From Martelella sp. NC20 (GTDB lineage: Bacteria; Pseudomonadota; Alphaproteobacteria; Rhizobiales; Rhizobiaceae), in the NCBI RefSeq assembly GCF_013459645.1, contig NZ_CP054861.1, positions 664,501-728,500 of the forward strand: a stretch of DNA of 64,000 nucleotides. Direction: 5' to 3'. Shown one piece after another: positions 8,414-17,980 of this stretch (its first letter is position 1; every line of letters begins with the position of its first letter). The notes beneath the pieces were generated by a model. The model did not search any database. It saw nothing but the letters and a program-made list of their open reading frames with translations, and was not told where the DNA came from. The position numbers and the translations under genes are program-made.

Positions 8414-9244
8414 ATGATTAGGGATTTGTGTGTTCACCTCGACGGGAGCAGTGGCGACAAGGACCGCCTTGAAGCCGCGCGTCGGATCGCAGTGATATTC
8501 GATGCTCATCTTTCCGGCGTCTTCGTCAATCGTCTGCCCGACATGCCGGCGACGGACTTCTATGGTTATTCCGCGGCTGACTTCGATGAAATGCAGAGTC
8601 AGGCGCGCGCCAAGGGCGACAAGATTGCCGCTGCGCTGGAAGGCCCGCTTTCCGACCTCGATGTCCGCCACGAACTGCGTCGTTTCGACGTCGTCTCATC
8701 CCGGTGGCAGCAGACCATCCTGGCCGAGGCGAGGCTATACGACCTGTTCGTCTCGACGCTGCCGCAGGAGGACGACCATGAGGCCATGGCGCTTGTTGAA
8801 TCCGTGCTTTTCGGTGCCGGGCATTCGGTATTGCTTGTGCCGCCGAAATGCATATCCACCCTCGATTTCTCGACCATCGTTCTGGGCTGGCGCAACACGC
8901 GGGAGGCAGCACGCGCTGTCGACGAGGCCTTGCCGTTCCTGAAGCGGGCGGAAAATGTGTCGGTCTGCATGATCGGCGACGACGAGCTTGGACGGATCGA
9001 GCGTGTCACCCAGGGAAATGACATCGCGCGCCATCTCGACCGCCACGGGGTCGCGGTCGAGCTCAATCCCCTGCCGGAGGGCAAGGGCGTGGGCGCCACC
9101 TTGCTTGAGGAGGCCGATCTGCTCAACGCCGGCCTGATCGTCATGGGCGGGTATGGTCATACCCGTCTGCGCGAGTGGGTGCTTGGCGGCGCGACGCGGG
9201 AGATCATGAAAAAGTCCGAAATCTCCGTTCTGATGGCACACTGA
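8414..9244 (+). CDS. Universal stress protein (tandem UspA domains)
   Basis: The 276-residue protein has the length of a two-domain UspA protein. The second domain keeps the ATP-binding pattern G-x2-G-x9-G-(S/T): GGYGHTRLREWVLGGAT, followed by SEISVLMAH at the C-terminus. The first domain is more diverged. ATG at 8414 is preceded by GGAG with 6-base spacing, which favours it over in-frame ATG 8402 and GTG 8372. Such proteins are typical members of Anr/FixK/FNR regulons and aid survival in hypoxia. It is the intact counterpart of the truncated usp copy that follows in the opposite orientation. Confidence 0.87.
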   Translation: MIRDLCVHLDGSSGDKDRLEAARRIAVIFDAHLSGVFVNRLPDMPATDFYGYSAADFDEMQSQARAKGDKIAAALEGPLSDLDVRHELRRFDVVSSRWQQTILAEARLYDLFVSTLPQEDDHEAMALVESVLFGAGHSVLLVPPKCISTLDFSTIVLGWRNTREAARAVDEALPFLKRAENVSVCMIGDDELGRIERVTQGNDIARHLDRHGVAVELNPLPEGKGVGATLLEEADLLNAGLIVMGGYGHTRLREWVLGGATREIMKKSEISVLMAH

Positions 9245-9332
9245 GCCGGCTCACGGGCGAGCATCGATCCGTTGCTCGCGCGCGAAAACGCCGGGGCGGC
9301 GTGTGCCGAAGGCAACGCCGTCTCCAATTGGA

Positions 9333-9485
9333 TTAGCGAACCACGATGCAGGTGCACGGTGCGAGATGGGTGACCTTGTGTGACACGCTTCCCAGAAGCA
9401 GGCCGGCGACATCTCCAAGGCCGCGGCTGCCGAGGACCACTGTATCCACTTTCCGTTCCCTTATCGCATCGAGTATGCAGGCGTT
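9333..9485 (-). pseudogene. Truncated universal stress protein gene (3' end only)
   Basis: The minus strand encodes a typical UspA C-terminus: ILDAIRERKVDTVVLGSRGL, then GDVAGLLLGSVSHKVTHLAP and CTCIVVR before a stop. The ATP-binding G-x2-G-x9-G-S pattern is intact. Homology ends around 9485 and no start or upstream domain is present, so only about the last 50 codons remain. It was probably an adjacent usp gene cut by a deletion. Confidence 0.75.
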
Positions 9486-9581
9486 TTGTCGAGCGGTCCT
9501 GGACAGGTCACCTGTTCTTGGCCAACGGTTTGCGAACAGGTCGACGAGCGGGGATCATCAGCGAATACCCGCGAGTGTTCA

Positions 9582-9595
9582 TTGACGCGCGTCAT
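9582..9595. promoter_or_regulatory. Imperfect FNR-type box
   Basis: TTGACGCGCGTCAT differs from TTGAC-N4-GTCAA at one outer base. It lies 182 bp upstream of the ATPase start and just beyond the truncated usp copy, so it may be a secondary site or the former usp promoter. Confidence 0.4.
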
Positions 9596-9665
9596 CGCGC
9601 TTCGGCGCTGCCGGGGACAGTCGTTCGCCGTGGTGACGGCAGTGGCGGGAGCAACGCTCCCCGCA

Positions 9666-9679
9666 TTGATCTTCGTCAA
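9666..9679. promoter_or_regulatory. FNR/FixK-type box upstream of the P-type ATPase
   Basis: TTGATCTTCGTCAA matches TTGAT-N4-RTCAA; its centre is about 98 bp upstream of the ATPase start. Confidence 0.65.
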
Positions 9680-9770
9680 TGCCTTTCGCATTCGGACCTC
9701 TATCAATGGAAGTGGCCATGGCGGGTGTCGCGGCTGGGCGATATTTGCCGTGTAGATCGCGAGGCCGACC

Positions 9771-12464
9771 ATGACCGGTTCTGAGGGCGCTTCTCCTCTA
9801 TATTCCGGTGGTTCGCTGCCGGCTGATCCACACGCCATTTCTGTTGAGGGTTTGTTTCGGGAGCTGTCGGTTTCCGTTGTGGGTCTCTCCGACGAGGAAG
9901 CCAGGGAACGCGCCTTGGTGTTCGGAGCCAACATTATTGCCGTCCATGCCAAGACGTCCATTTTCCGGATTGCCCTTCATCAGTTTCAGAGCCCCGTTGT
10001 CTACCTTCTGGTGGCGGCTGCCGTCATGGCCGGTTCCCTGAACCAGTGGAAGGAAGCGGCGGCCGTTCTCGTCGTTCTCGCGATCAGCGCCCTGATCGGC
10101 TTCGTCACGGAGGTCAGGGCGTTGCGCTCCATCGAAAGCCTCCGCGATCTCGGAACCCATACCGCGCGGGTTCGCCGCAGCGGGGACGTGCGGCTCGTGC
10201 CTGCCGAGAACCTGGTGCCCGGCGATATTCTTCTGGTCGAGGCCGGTGACAGGCTGTCGGCGGATGTGCGGTTGATCGAGGCCTCGAACCTGACCGCGGA
10301 CGAGGCCGCCCTGACCGGAGAATCCCTGCCGACGGACAAGGACGTGGAGCCAGTTGATCGCGATGCGCCGATCGGCGACCGCCATTCGATGCTCTACAAG
10401 GGCACCGTTATTGCGGGTGGCAGCGGCGCGGGCATCGTCGTCGGGACGGGGCTCTCCACCGAACTGGGTCGCATATCCCAGTTGATCGCAACAGCCGAAA
10501 CCGGACGTTCCCCGCTGGAAAAACGGCTCGCGCGGCTATCCGGCCAGTTGATCTGGGTAACCCTTGCTGTTGCCGTCCTTGTCGCGGCGGCTGGCATTTT
10601 CTCCGGCAAGGAACCCATGCTGATGATCGAGGCCGCCATCGCTCTGGCCGTGGCCGCTATCCCGGAAGGGCTTCCGATCGTAGCCACGTTGGTGCTTGCG
10701 CGCGGAATGCGGCACATGGCCCGTGAGAATGCTCTGGTCGAGAGACTTTCCGCGGTGGAGACGCTTGGCGCCACGACGGTGATCCTCACGGACAAGACCG
10801 GCACCCTGACCGAGAACCGCATGGCCGTGCGTGTCATCCTCACCCCGGACACTGGCTTGCGCATTCTTGAAAGCGCGTCTGGCAAAGCGGTTCCGGAAGA
10901 ACCCGGCAGCGATGCCGTTTCGGGCCTTCTGAGGGCAGCCGTCCTTTGCAACGACGCTACGCTCGGGGAGATCCAAAGCGAAGACTCCGGCGATCCCATG
11001 GAACTGGCCCTTTTGCGGGCCGGGGCCGCCGCCGGTTTGGTGCAACCAGCGCTCGCCGGTGAGTATCCGGTTCTGCGCAAGATGCCCTTCGATACGGAAG
11101 TGCGGATGATGGCGACGCTGCACGGGTCGGGAAATGGTGCCTTCTGGGCGGTCAAGGGCGCTCCGGAGGCGGTCCTTCAGGCATCCTCCCGGGTCGTTTC
11201 CGGAAATGGCAGCCTGTCGATGGACGGGAAGCTTCGCGCGGACTGGCATGACAAAGTCGAGCAACTCGGCCGGCGCGGCCTTCGCGTCCTGGCTTTTGCC
11301 ACCAGGCCCACGGACCGGCCGGATGGCGAACCGTTCCGGGACCTGGTATTCCTCGGTATTGCTGGACTGGAAGATCCGGTAAGGCCCGATGTGCCGGAAG
11401 CGATTGCGGCGTGCCAGGAGGCCGGAATTCGCGTCGTCATGGTCACCGGCGACCATCTGGTGACGGCGCGCAGCATCGGCGAGGCGGTCGGCCTCTATGA
11501 ACATGGAACCGCGATCGCCGAAGGCGCGGACGGTGTCCGGCTGGACGATGGCGATGACAGCGGGTTCAGGCAGGTCGGCATCTTCGCACGTGTCAGTCCC
11601 GCCGAAAAACTGGCGCTCGTTCGCGCCTATCAGGAAGCTGGCGAAATCGTCGCGATGACGGGTGACGGTGTCAATGACGCGCCGGCGCTTCGACAGGCCG
11701 ATATCGGCGTTGCCATGGGGCGGCGCGGCACCGATGTCGCCCGCGAGGCGGCGGCGATGATTTTGCTGGACGATGCTTTCCCGACGATCGTGCGCGCCAT
11801 CCGTGAGGGCCGCATCATCTTCGACAACATCCGTCGTTTCGTTGTCTACCTGCTTTCATGCAACCTCAGCGAAGTCCTGATCGTGGGACTTGCCGTGCTC
11901 GCGACGCTGCCGTTGCCGCTGCTGCCGCTGCAGATCCTGTATCTGAACCTTATAACGGACGTCTTTCCGGCTTTCGCTCTGGCCATGTGCAAAGGTGACC
12001 GCGCTGTTTTGAAGCGTCCGCCGCGCAGGCCCGACGAGCCAATTCTGGGGCGAGCGCAATGGACGAGCATCATCGTTCACAGTGTGCTGATGACGTCCGG
12101 CGTATTCATGGCCCTGTTGCTGGCCCACCTGACACTCGATCTCGACCGTGACGCCACGGTGACCGTGACATTTCTGACGCTCGGGTTTGTCCAGCTTTGG
12201 CATGTCTTCAACATGGCTGGCAAGTCGGCCGGCGTGCTGAACAATGAGGTCACGCGAAATCCCTGGGTGTGGGGCGCCATTCTCCTGTGCTCGGTTTTGC
12301 TGATCGGACCCGCGCTGACGCCGCCACTCGCGAACGTCCTCGGTTTGACCTCACCGACGGCTGTGATGTGGTGCCTGATTGCTGCGGTGAGCCTGCTTCC
12401 CGTTCTCGTCGGTCAGATCGGCCTGCGTCTCTTCGGGGCGCTGCGACGGAAAGGCGCTCGCTGA
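9771..12464 (+). CDS. P-type (type II, Ca2+-ATPase-like) cation pump
   Basis: This is an 897-residue P2-type ATPase. It has the N-terminal cation ATPase domain, the TGESLPTDK actuator loop at about 182-190, the IPEGLP motif of M4 at about 297-302 and the phosphorylation site D341 in DKTGTLTENR. MVTGDH and MTGDGVNDAPALRQADIG mark the hinge, and the C-terminal membrane region has LNLITDVFPAFALAM in M6. PEGLP plus the NLxTD motif place it with SERCA/PMR1-like or related K+/Na+/Ca2+ pumps rather than heavy-metal pumps; the ion cannot be fixed. GAGG lies 6 bases before the ATG. An FNR-type box upstream puts it in the low-oxygen set. It converges with the AI-2E permease gene. Confidence 0.88.
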   Translation: MTGSEGASPLYSGGSLPADPHAISVEGLFRELSVSVVGLSDEEARERALVFGANIIAVHAKTSIFRIALHQFQSPVVYLLVAAAVMAGSLNQWKEAAAVLVVLAISALIGFVTEVRALRSIESLRDLGTHTARVRRSGDVRLVPAENLVPGDILLVEAGDRLSADVRLIEASNLTADEAALTGESLPTDKDVEPVDRDAPIGDRHSMLYKGTVIAGGSGAGIVVGTGLSTELGRISQLIATAETGRSPLEKRLARLSGQLIWVTLAVAVLVAAAGIFSGKEPMLMIEAAIALAVAAIPEGLPIVATLVLARGMRHMARENALVERLSAVETLGATTVILTDKTGTLTENRMAVRVILTPDTGLRILESASGKAVPEEPGSDAVSGLLRAAVLCNDATLGEIQSEDSGDPMELALLRAGAAAGLVQPALAGEYPVLRKMPFDTEVRMMATLHGSGNGAFWAVKGAPEAVLQASSRVVSGNGSLSMDGKLRADWHDKVEQLGRRGLRVLAFATRPTDRPDGEPFRDLVFLGIAGLEDPVRPDVPEAIAACQEAGIRVVMVTGDHLVTARSIGEAVGLYEHGTAIAEGADGVRLDDGDDSGFRQVGIFARVSPAEKLALVRAYQEAGEIVAMTGDGVNDAPALRQADIGVAMGRRGTDVAREAAAMILLDDAFPTIVRAIREGRIIFDNIRRFVVYLLSCNLSEVLIVGLAVLATLPLPLLPLQILYLNLITDVFPAFALAMCKGDRAVLKRPPRRPDEPILGRAQWTSIIVHSVLMTSGVFMALLLAHLTLDLDRDATVTVTFLTLGFVQLWHVFNMAGKSAGVLNNEVTRNPWVWGAILLCSVLLIGPALTPPLANVLGLTSPTAVMWCLIAAVSLLPVLVGQIGLRLFGALRRKGAR

Positions 12465-12501
12465 CGCACCCGGTCGAGACGGCCAGATCGGCGAAGGTGC
12501 C

Positions 12502-13554
12502 CTATTGCCAGGAATTGCTGTCGGACATCATCGACCAGACCGTAACGAAAAGCGCTGCGATCAGCGGACCGGCGATGAAACCGTTCACGCCCATGAGCGC
12601 GATACCGCCGAGTGTCGACACCAGGATCAGATAGTCCGGCATTCGGGCGCCTTTGCCGACAAGAGGCGGCCTGAGGAGGTTGTCGACGAGGCTGATGACC
12701 AGTATCCCCGTCGCGAGCAGGATGAGCCCTCTGACGATTTCTCCTGAAAGCAGGAGATAGGTCGCAGCGGGCAGCCAGACCGCGGCTGCGCCAACCACCG
12801 GAAGCATCGACAGAAACGCCATCACCACGCCCCAGAGCAACGCGCCATCCATTCCCAGAAGCCAGAAGACGGTTCCGCCGATCATTCCCTGGATCAGGGC
12901 GATCACGACATTGCCTCTGACTGTCGCGATGATCACGCGGGAGAATTTGTCGAGAAACTGCTCTGTCTGGCGAGGGGTAAGCGGGCTTGCCTTTCTGACC
13001 GTCGCCGACAAGGCCGCGCCGTCGCGCAGAAGAAAAAACAGGACATAGAGCAGCACCCCCCAATTGGCGATCACCCGAAGCGCGCCCTGGCCGATCCAGA
13101 GCGCCTGCGGCGCGGCCCATTGCGTGGCCTGCACCAGCGCGGCGTTGAGCCGATCCTGCAGTTCCTCCAGCGATCCGATGTGAATGAAGTCAAATGCCTT
13201 GAGGGCGAAGGGAGGCGCTCTCGCACGGACGCTCTCCAGGGTTGAAGCCAGGTCGATATCATGCATGGACATCCAGCGATAAAATCGCGTGGCTTCACGT
13301 GCGACGGCAATGAAAATCAGTGCGGACGGGATCAGGATGACGCAGATGCAGATAAACAGACCGATGCTCGCGGCGATATTTTTGTGCGGCTGCAGGCGGG
13401 CCGTGATCGATTTCTGGAAAGGGTGGAACAGGATTGCAAGCACCACGGCCCACAGGATCGCTCCGTAAAAGGGACGTATCAGCCAGACGAAGGCCACCGA
13501 CGCAATCGCGGCCATTATCATAAAACTCGCCTGTTGAAGCTGCCTTTGCTGCAT
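12502..13554 (-). CDS. AI-2E/PerM-family transporter
   Basis: The 350-residue membrane protein has about eight hydrophobic segments in the AI-2E transporter pattern. There is an N-terminal pair, a long soluble loop (roughly residues 60-150) and a C-terminal bundle with VVMAFLSMLPVVGAAAVWLP and a GFIAGPLIAALF segment typical of the family. Members export varied small molecules or exchange ions, so a role with autoinducer-2 should not be assumed. The ribosome site is weak (AGGG). It is convergent to the cation pump gene with 37 bp between stops. No FNR-type box was found upstream. Confidence 0.85.
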   Translation of the reverse strand: MQQRQLQQASFMIMAAIASVAFVWLIRPFYGAILWAVVLAILFHPFQKSITARLQPHKNIAASIGLFICICVILIPSALIFIAVAREATRFYRWMSMHDIDLASTLESVRARAPPFALKAFDFIHIGSLEELQDRLNAALVQATQWAAPQALWIGQGALRVIANWGVLLYVLFFLLRDGAALSATVRKASPLTPRQTEQFLDKFSRVIIATVRGNVVIALIQGMIGGTVFWLLGMDGALLWGVVMAFLSMLPVVGAAAVWLPAATYLLLSGEIVRGLILLATGILVISLVDNLLRPPLVGKGARMPDYLILVSTLGGIALMGVNGFIAGPLIAALFVTVWSMMSDSNSWQ

Positions 13555-13859
13555 CGCACCGCCCTATCGTCTGTCGTGGGTTGTCACGGAAGCTTTTCAG
13601 TAAGCCGGAAGCTTATCTGCATGCAGCCAAAGTGCCGGCCTGAGGATGATGGCCATGACCCAGATTTTGTATCCACGATATGATACAGGGCCGAGGAACG
13701 CGCGCAAACACGATAAAGTCGGTTGCATTGCGATTCCGGGCCCTGAATATTGCGCAACAATCTGGGGCTCTTCCGCATTTCTGGTGCAGGTTGGGGTATT
13801 CACGGCAGGTCCGAACGGGTTCATAAGGTGGAAATTGCAATCGACGCCTTAAGTCGCCG

Positions 13860-14040
13860 GTGCTTGATGCTTTCCGCACGCTGATTTCGCCGGATCTTTC
13901 GATCGTCCAGGCGCTTCCGCGGGCCGACAAGGTGGTGCTTGTGGCACGGCCGGGGGGGGGGGGCGGGAGCCATGCTGTCCGTATTGCGGAAGCCCAAGCC
14001 GCCGCGTGTGGTCGGCATCGATGACCGGAACCGGCGATAG
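13860..14040 (+). pseudogene. N-terminal remnant of an ISL3-family transposase
   Basis: Reading from a GTG at 13860 gives LISPDLSIVQALPRADKVVL and then VARPGGGREPCCPYCGSPSR before RVWS. This resembles the N-terminal zinc-finger region (CPxCGxxSxRVHS) of ISL3 transposases. In the +1 frame after the G run, PKPPRVVGIDDRNRR resembles the conserved VIGVDDWAWRRG block, with the tryptophans changed and a stop. The gene is frameshifted, internally deleted and lacks the rest of the DDE domain. Identification is by motif resemblance only. Confidence 0.55.
13952..13963 (+). repeat. Run of 12 G
   Basis: A homopolymeric tract of 12 guanines lies inside the transposase remnant. It could be a slippage site or an assembly uncertainty; the remnant is non-functional in either reading frame. 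Confidence 0.8.
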
Positions 14041-14135
14041 CGGACCGGAACAGGCAGTACAAGACCTTCAACTGAACCCGAAAGATCGCAAGGCGCAATG
14101 CCGTCTTCCGGTCATGCCTGCTTTTGCTCGCGGCC

Positions 14136-15830
14136 TCAGTCGGCTTCTGCGGTGATCTTGTATCTGTCGAGGATGGCTTGGCGGATGGCCTGGCGACTGG
14201 CGACCGGTGAGATTTCCGCCGAAGCGGCCTCTTGAGACGCCCTGGCCAACCCTTCATCGCGGATCACATGCTCAAACCAACGCGTGAAGTCCCCGTTTCG
14301 CAGGTGTTGTTGCCAGGCGCGATCATCGACGTCGTTCGCGATCTCCAGAAACTGCGAAAGATTGCAGGCAACCCTCCGAGGCCCAGCCACGTCGAAGTGG
14401 AAGCCGCGCTCGTGCCCGACATCGCCAACAGCGTATTTGCCCCCATGTCTGAAGTGGGGCTTCGTCGGCGCACTCACTGTGAGCATCTCCACGCCTTTTC
14501 CTTCCAGCGGCCTCCAAAGCAGCGCCTGACCCGGCTGGATCGCGGAAAGGGTCGAAACCTCCTTGTGCAGGCAACGAGCAAGACGCGCGAGGTTTTCAGG
14601 GGCTGCAAGTCCAACCGAAATGACCGCGGTTACTTTGTGAAGGATGGCACAAGGCAATGCCTCCGGGCTCATCGTCACGAACACCATCCCGGAGGCGCTG
14701 ACGTCCGACGCAAGGGAATGGTAGCTCTCTTCCGCAAAATGATGCGCTTCATCTATGATCATCCAATGCGGACGGCTGTAGCGCTGTTTCAGTTCCAGGA
14801 CGCCGGGGAGGAGGCGAGCCAGGCAATTGGACCGGCCCTCGAACACCACCCCGCTCATGTTTACGATCACATCGGCAAAGTCACGCGACAGCAATGACCT
14901 TGCGGCGTCAAGAGATGGAGCGGCCCCTCGACTGCCTATGGTGTAGACGTCATCCATGGTTTCGTAGTCACCCTCCGGGTCCACGATACAAAACTGCTGG
15001 CGCCGGGTCGCCATCTGCTCGATGAGCAAGGTTGCAAAGGAAGATTTTCCGCTCCCCGAGGATCCAATGATCAGGACGACATCCGTCGGCTGGATTACGG
15101 GTTCGGTCCCGCTGCTGCTTCGACCAACCGTCAGCCCGTGCCGCGCTGGAGGGGCGAAATGAAGGTCCTGATCAATGACACGATCGACCAACTCAACGAT
15201 TCCCGCGCCATGGTCGTTTGCGAGGACTATGTCCACTGCCGTTTTCAGCGAAGGTATCGCATTGGCAACCGCTACAGAACAACCGCAGATCTTCAGAAAC
15301 GCATGATCATTCTCAGCGTCCCCTACGCCCACCACGTTTTGAGGCAACAAACCGAGGCGCCGCAGCGCAACCGCGAGGCCGGTCGCCTTATTGATCCCGC
15401 CCGGCAGGACCATGATTGCGCCCTTGTTGAAAATGATCTGCAGTTCCAGGCCCAGTTCCTCAATGGCGGCAAGAACATCGCCTTCATGGGGATGCCAAGT
15501 GGCCACGATCGTGCGACCAATGGAGATCGGCTCAACCTTCCGCTCCATCAGTTTCTGGACAAATGCGGCAGGTGGCGGCGCAGCAAGCGCATCTTCATCA
15601 TCCGCTTGAGGATCGTAGATGACCCCGCCATTTTCCGCGACGATCAAATCGAAGAGATCAAGTCGTGAAAGGGCGTGTCTTAGGTCGTTGATTTCTCGCC
15701 CGGTCACGAGGATCAGGTATCGACCGGTTTTCTTGAGCCGCAGGAGTGCATCGAGCGTGGAACCATCGACGCCGCCATGAAGAGCGACTGTGCCGTCAAA
15801 ATCGGCAGCCAATGCCCGGAAAAACATCAT
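14136..15830 (-). CDS. HAD phosphatase fused to HerA/DUF87-like ATPase
   Basis: The 564-residue protein joins three parts. Residues 1-215 form a Cof-type HAD hydrolase with D10 and D12 (DFDGT), K148 and [11 protein letters not shown] (D171, D175). Residues 245-455 form a P-loop ATPase with Walker [10 protein letters not shown] at 256-264, VDPEGDYE at 283-290 and Walker [10 protein letters not shown] at 356-363, closest to HerA/VirB4-like ATPases. Residues 462-535 contain [20 protein letters not shown] and [20 protein letters not shown], resembling the DUF5752 type of domain. Catalytic residues are present in both enzymes. No DNA-processing partner is nearby. The gene sits inside the low-oxygen island, 62 bp after a small membrane protein gene, likely an operon. 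Function is unknown; a nucleotide- or sugar-phosphate-linked role is only a guess. Confidence 0.8.
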   Translation of the reverse strand: MMFFRALAADFDGTVALHGGVDGSTLDALLRLKKTGRYLILVTGREINDLRHALSRLDLFDLIVAENGGVIYDPQADDEDALAAPPPAAFVQKLMERKVEPISIGRTIVATWHPHEGDVLAAIEELGLELQIIFNKGAIMVLPGGINKATGLAVALRRLGLLPQNVVGVGDAENDHAFLKICGCSVAVANAIPSLKTAVDIVLANDHGAGIVELVDRVIDQDLHFAPPARHGLTVGRSSSGTEPVIQPTDVVLIIGSSGSGKSSFATLLIEQMATRRQQFCIVDPEGDYETMDDVYTIGSRGAAPSLDAARSLLSRDFADVIVNMSGVVFEGRSNCLARLLPGVLELKQRYSRPHWMIIDEAHHFAEESYHSLASDVSASGMVFVTMSPEALPCAILHKVTAVISVGLAAPENLARLARCLHKEVSTLSAIQPGQALLWRPLEGKGVEMLTVSAPTKPHFRHGGKYAVGDVGHERGFHFDVAGPRRVACNLSQFLEIANDVDDRAWQQHLRNGDFTRWFEHVIRDEGLARASQEAASAEISPVASRQAIRQAILDRYKITAEAD

Positions 15831-15892
15831 CGTACCCCAGTTCGGCTAGCGAACGATCCAGCGCAACTATCGATAGACATGGCGAAGCTTCC

Positions 15893-16090
15893 CTATTCCT
15901 GCTCTCTCAAAGTCAGGAACATAAGCGCCAGATAGACCGCTGGAATGACAACAAGCACGCCCAGTTCTATGGTCACTGGAGCGCAATCGCTGGACATCAT
16001 ACGGTAGCCCAGAAAGATGACCGCGACGAAGATGATCATAGCGCCGATCGTCCAGGCCACAAGGCCATTTCTCACCCTCTGAACAGTCAT
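15893..16090 (-). CDS. Small two-helix membrane protein
   Basis: This 65-residue protein has two hydrophobic segments, about residues 10-30 ([19 protein letters not shown]) and 43-60 ([18 protein letters not shown]), with a short CAP-containing loop between. ATG at 16090 is preceded by GGAG with 6-base spacing; a longer frame to 16138 lacks a site. It is not recognised as a named family. It lies 62 bp upstream of the HAD-ATPase gene in the same direction and may be co-transcribed, possibly as a membrane partner. Confidence 0.55.
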   Translation of the reverse strand: MTVQRVRNGLVAWTIGAMIIFVAVIFLGYRMMSSDCAPVTIELGVLVVIPAVYLALMFLTLREQE

Positions 16091-16177
16091 CAGTTGCTCC
16101 ACTTCCATGTTGGTTTTCGCAAAGCCACTGCAACCCACATCCGGGAATACGGGCTCAAGATCATTGTAGCACGAAAG

Positions 16178-16265
16178 CTAAGTCACGCGCCTCGGCAGAA
16201 CCTCAAAACCCTTGGCGGTGTCGGATCGCTTGACGATCGCGACGCCAAGTCCGGGCATCACGTTC
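16178..16265 (-). pseudogene. IS5-family transposase fragment
   Basis: The minus strand reads [19 protein letters not shown] before running into a stop. This matches the block that in IS5-type DDE transposases precedes the W(V/I)VERTFAW signature, which is missing here. Only a few dozen codons remain, upstream of the small membrane protein gene. Confidence 0.6.
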
Positions 16266-16373
16266 TCTGCCCCGCTGACAACAGCCGCTGTCGAAGCCGA
16301 GCTTACGGTCCATGCCAACTGCCAGCATTGACGCAATTGAGATGCTTCCTTTCATATGGCTGCGGGTGTAACC

Positions 16374-16387
16374 TTGATATTCATCAA
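16374..16387. promoter_or_regulatory. Perfect FNR consensus box upstream of fixL
   Basis: TTGATATTCATCAA is an exact TTGAT-N4-ATCAA palindrome, centred about 91 bp upstream of the fixL start. It suggests that fixLJ transcription is itself controlled by FixK or the FNR homologue, a feedback loop. Confidence 0.75.
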
Positions 16388-16471
16388 ATGCGATTTCGAA
16401 GGACGCACGCTTTATCAAGCGCCACGCCGCGAAGAAGCATTGCCCCCGTGGCGACCCCGAAAGGAATGCAA

Positions 16472-17980
16472 ATGCCGGCGAGAGATATGCCAGGCTTTCA
16501 GGGGCGTTTCCTGCAGGTTGTCTTTTCCCGCCGCTTTGAAGGAAGGGCCGGCTATCTTCTGGCTGTTGTCGCGGTTGTAATCGTTTTTATCCTCCGGTTG
16601 GCCTTACAGAGTACTTTCGGCAATACCGCCACCTTCATTCTCTTCGTCCCCATGATTCTTGTCGCGGCAATCGCCGGCGGCATCGGTCCAGGACTATTTG
16701 CATGCGTCCTGTCTATAGCGGGTGCGGTTTATTTTATCGGCGCCGACCAGATCGTCTGGCTACAGGTATTTGTTTTCGGTCTTGTCGGGGTGGCAATCGC
16801 ATGGATGGGCGAAATGCTGCATCACGCGCGCCGCGCCCTCGACAAGTCCGAAGAGGCGCTGAGGACCCGTGAGGCGCACCTGCGTTCAATCCTCGACACC
16901 GTGCCAGACGCGACCGTTGTGATAGATGAGCATGGGCTTATCAATTCGTTCAGCGCTGCCGCCGTTCGACAATTCGGCTACACCGAGGCTGAGGTGCTTG
17001 GCCGAAACATTCACATCTTGATGCCGGAGCCCTACCACCGCGAGCATGACGGCTACCTCCATCGCTATCTGGCCACCGGTGAGAAGCGGATCATCGGCGT
17101 CGATCGTGTTGTGGTAGGGCGCAGGAGGGACGGCTCCACCTTTCCGATGAAACTCTTTGTCGGCGAGATGAGATCAGCAGCTGGCCGCTTCTTCACTGGC
17201 TTCATCCGTGACCTCACCGAGCGCGAAGACTCCGAAGCGCGATTGCAGCAAATCCAGAATGAGCTGGCGCACCTCTCCCGTGTTAACGAACTCGGTGAAA
17301 TGGCGTCGACGCTCGCGCATGAACTCAACCAACCACTCGCTGTCATTGCAAATTATGCCCAGGGCTGTGTCCGCTTCCTCAAGGATGTAGATGATACGAC
17401 CGCGACCCGCATCAGGGACGCCGTGGAGGAGATGGCGAAACAATCACTGCGGGCCGGGGGGATCATCCGGCATCTGAGGGAATTCGTCACGCGGGGCGAA
17501 ACGGAGAAATCATCGGAAGGCGTGCGCAAGCTCATCGAGGAAGCAGCGGCCCTGGCACTCGTCGGCTCACGGCAGCAGGGTGTGCGGTCAGTCTTCGAGT
17601 TTGTTTCGGATGAACAAAATGTCCTGGTCGATAAGGTTCAAATCCAGCAGGTCTTGATCAACCTCATGCGCAACAGCATCGAGGCCATGCGTGAAAGCAA
17701 TCAGCAAGACCTGATAGTGCGGACGGTGCAAGACGGGCCCGGACATGTCATAATCGAGGTGGCTGACACGGGACCAGGCATCTCCGACGAAATAGCGGCT
17801 CGCCTTTTCCAACCTTTCGTGACCAGCAAGGCAAATGGCATGGGTATCGGGCTTTCGATATCCAAACGCATCATAGAATCGCATGGCGGACAGATATCAG
17901 TTACCCGCAATACCGCGGACGGCGCCACGTTCCGGTTCTCGCTCCCGATCGCAGGAAAAGAGACTACCGATGCACATTGA
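16472..17980 (+). CDS. fixL: Oxygen-sensing histidine kinase FixL
   Basis: The 502-residue protein has a membrane-embedded N-terminus (about four helices, residues 28-112), a haem PAS domain at 135-250 and a kinase core. In the PAS domain, EHDGYLHRY aligns with the haem-binding part of Bradyrhizobium FixL. H192 fits the proximal haem ligand, and R198 and R212 ([15 protein letters not shown]) fit the oxygen-sensing arginines; the position of Bradyrhizobium H214 is Arg here. The H-box is LAHELNQP (H283), the N-box [11 protein letters not shown] and the G2 box [14 protein letters not shown] precedes the ATG. The stop overlaps fixJ. Under low oxygen it is expected to phosphorylate FixJ. Confidence 0.92.
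   Translation: MPARDMPGFQGRFLQVVFSRRFEGRAGYLLAVVAVVIVFILRLALQSTFGNTATFILFVPMILVAAIAGGIGPGLFACVLSIAGAVYFIGADQIVWLQVFVFGLVGVAIAWMGEMLHHARRALDKSEEALRTREAHLRSILDTVPDATVVIDEHGLINSFSAAAVRQFGYTEAEVLGRNIHILMPEPYHREHDGYLHRYLATGEKRIIGVDRVVVGRRRDGSTFPMKLFVGEMRSAAGRFFTGFIRDLTEREDSEARLQQIQNELAHLSRVNELGEMASTLAHELNQPLAVIANYAQGCVRFLKDVDDTTATRIRDAVEEMAKQSLRAGGIIRHLREFVTRGETEKSSEGVRKLIEEAAALALVGSRQQGVRSVFEFVSDEQNVLVDKVQIQQVLINLMRNSIEAMRESNQQDLIVRTVQDGPGHVIIEVADTGPGISDEIAARLFQPFVTSKANGMGIGLSISKRIIESHGGQISVTRNTADGATFRFSLPIAGKETTDAH

Larger units (their letters stand above)
13555..14135. other. Intergenic region with an insertion-sequence scar
   Basis: This 581-bp stretch between two leftward genes contains the ISL3-type remnant described separately and a run of 12 G. 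The first 300 bases show no coding signal or recognisable repeat. Confidence 0.5.

Noticed and set aside
16325..16342. TTGACGCAATTGAG as an FNR-type box
   Set aside because: The right half should read RTCAA; TTGAG is in the wrong orientation, so the site is not palindromic.
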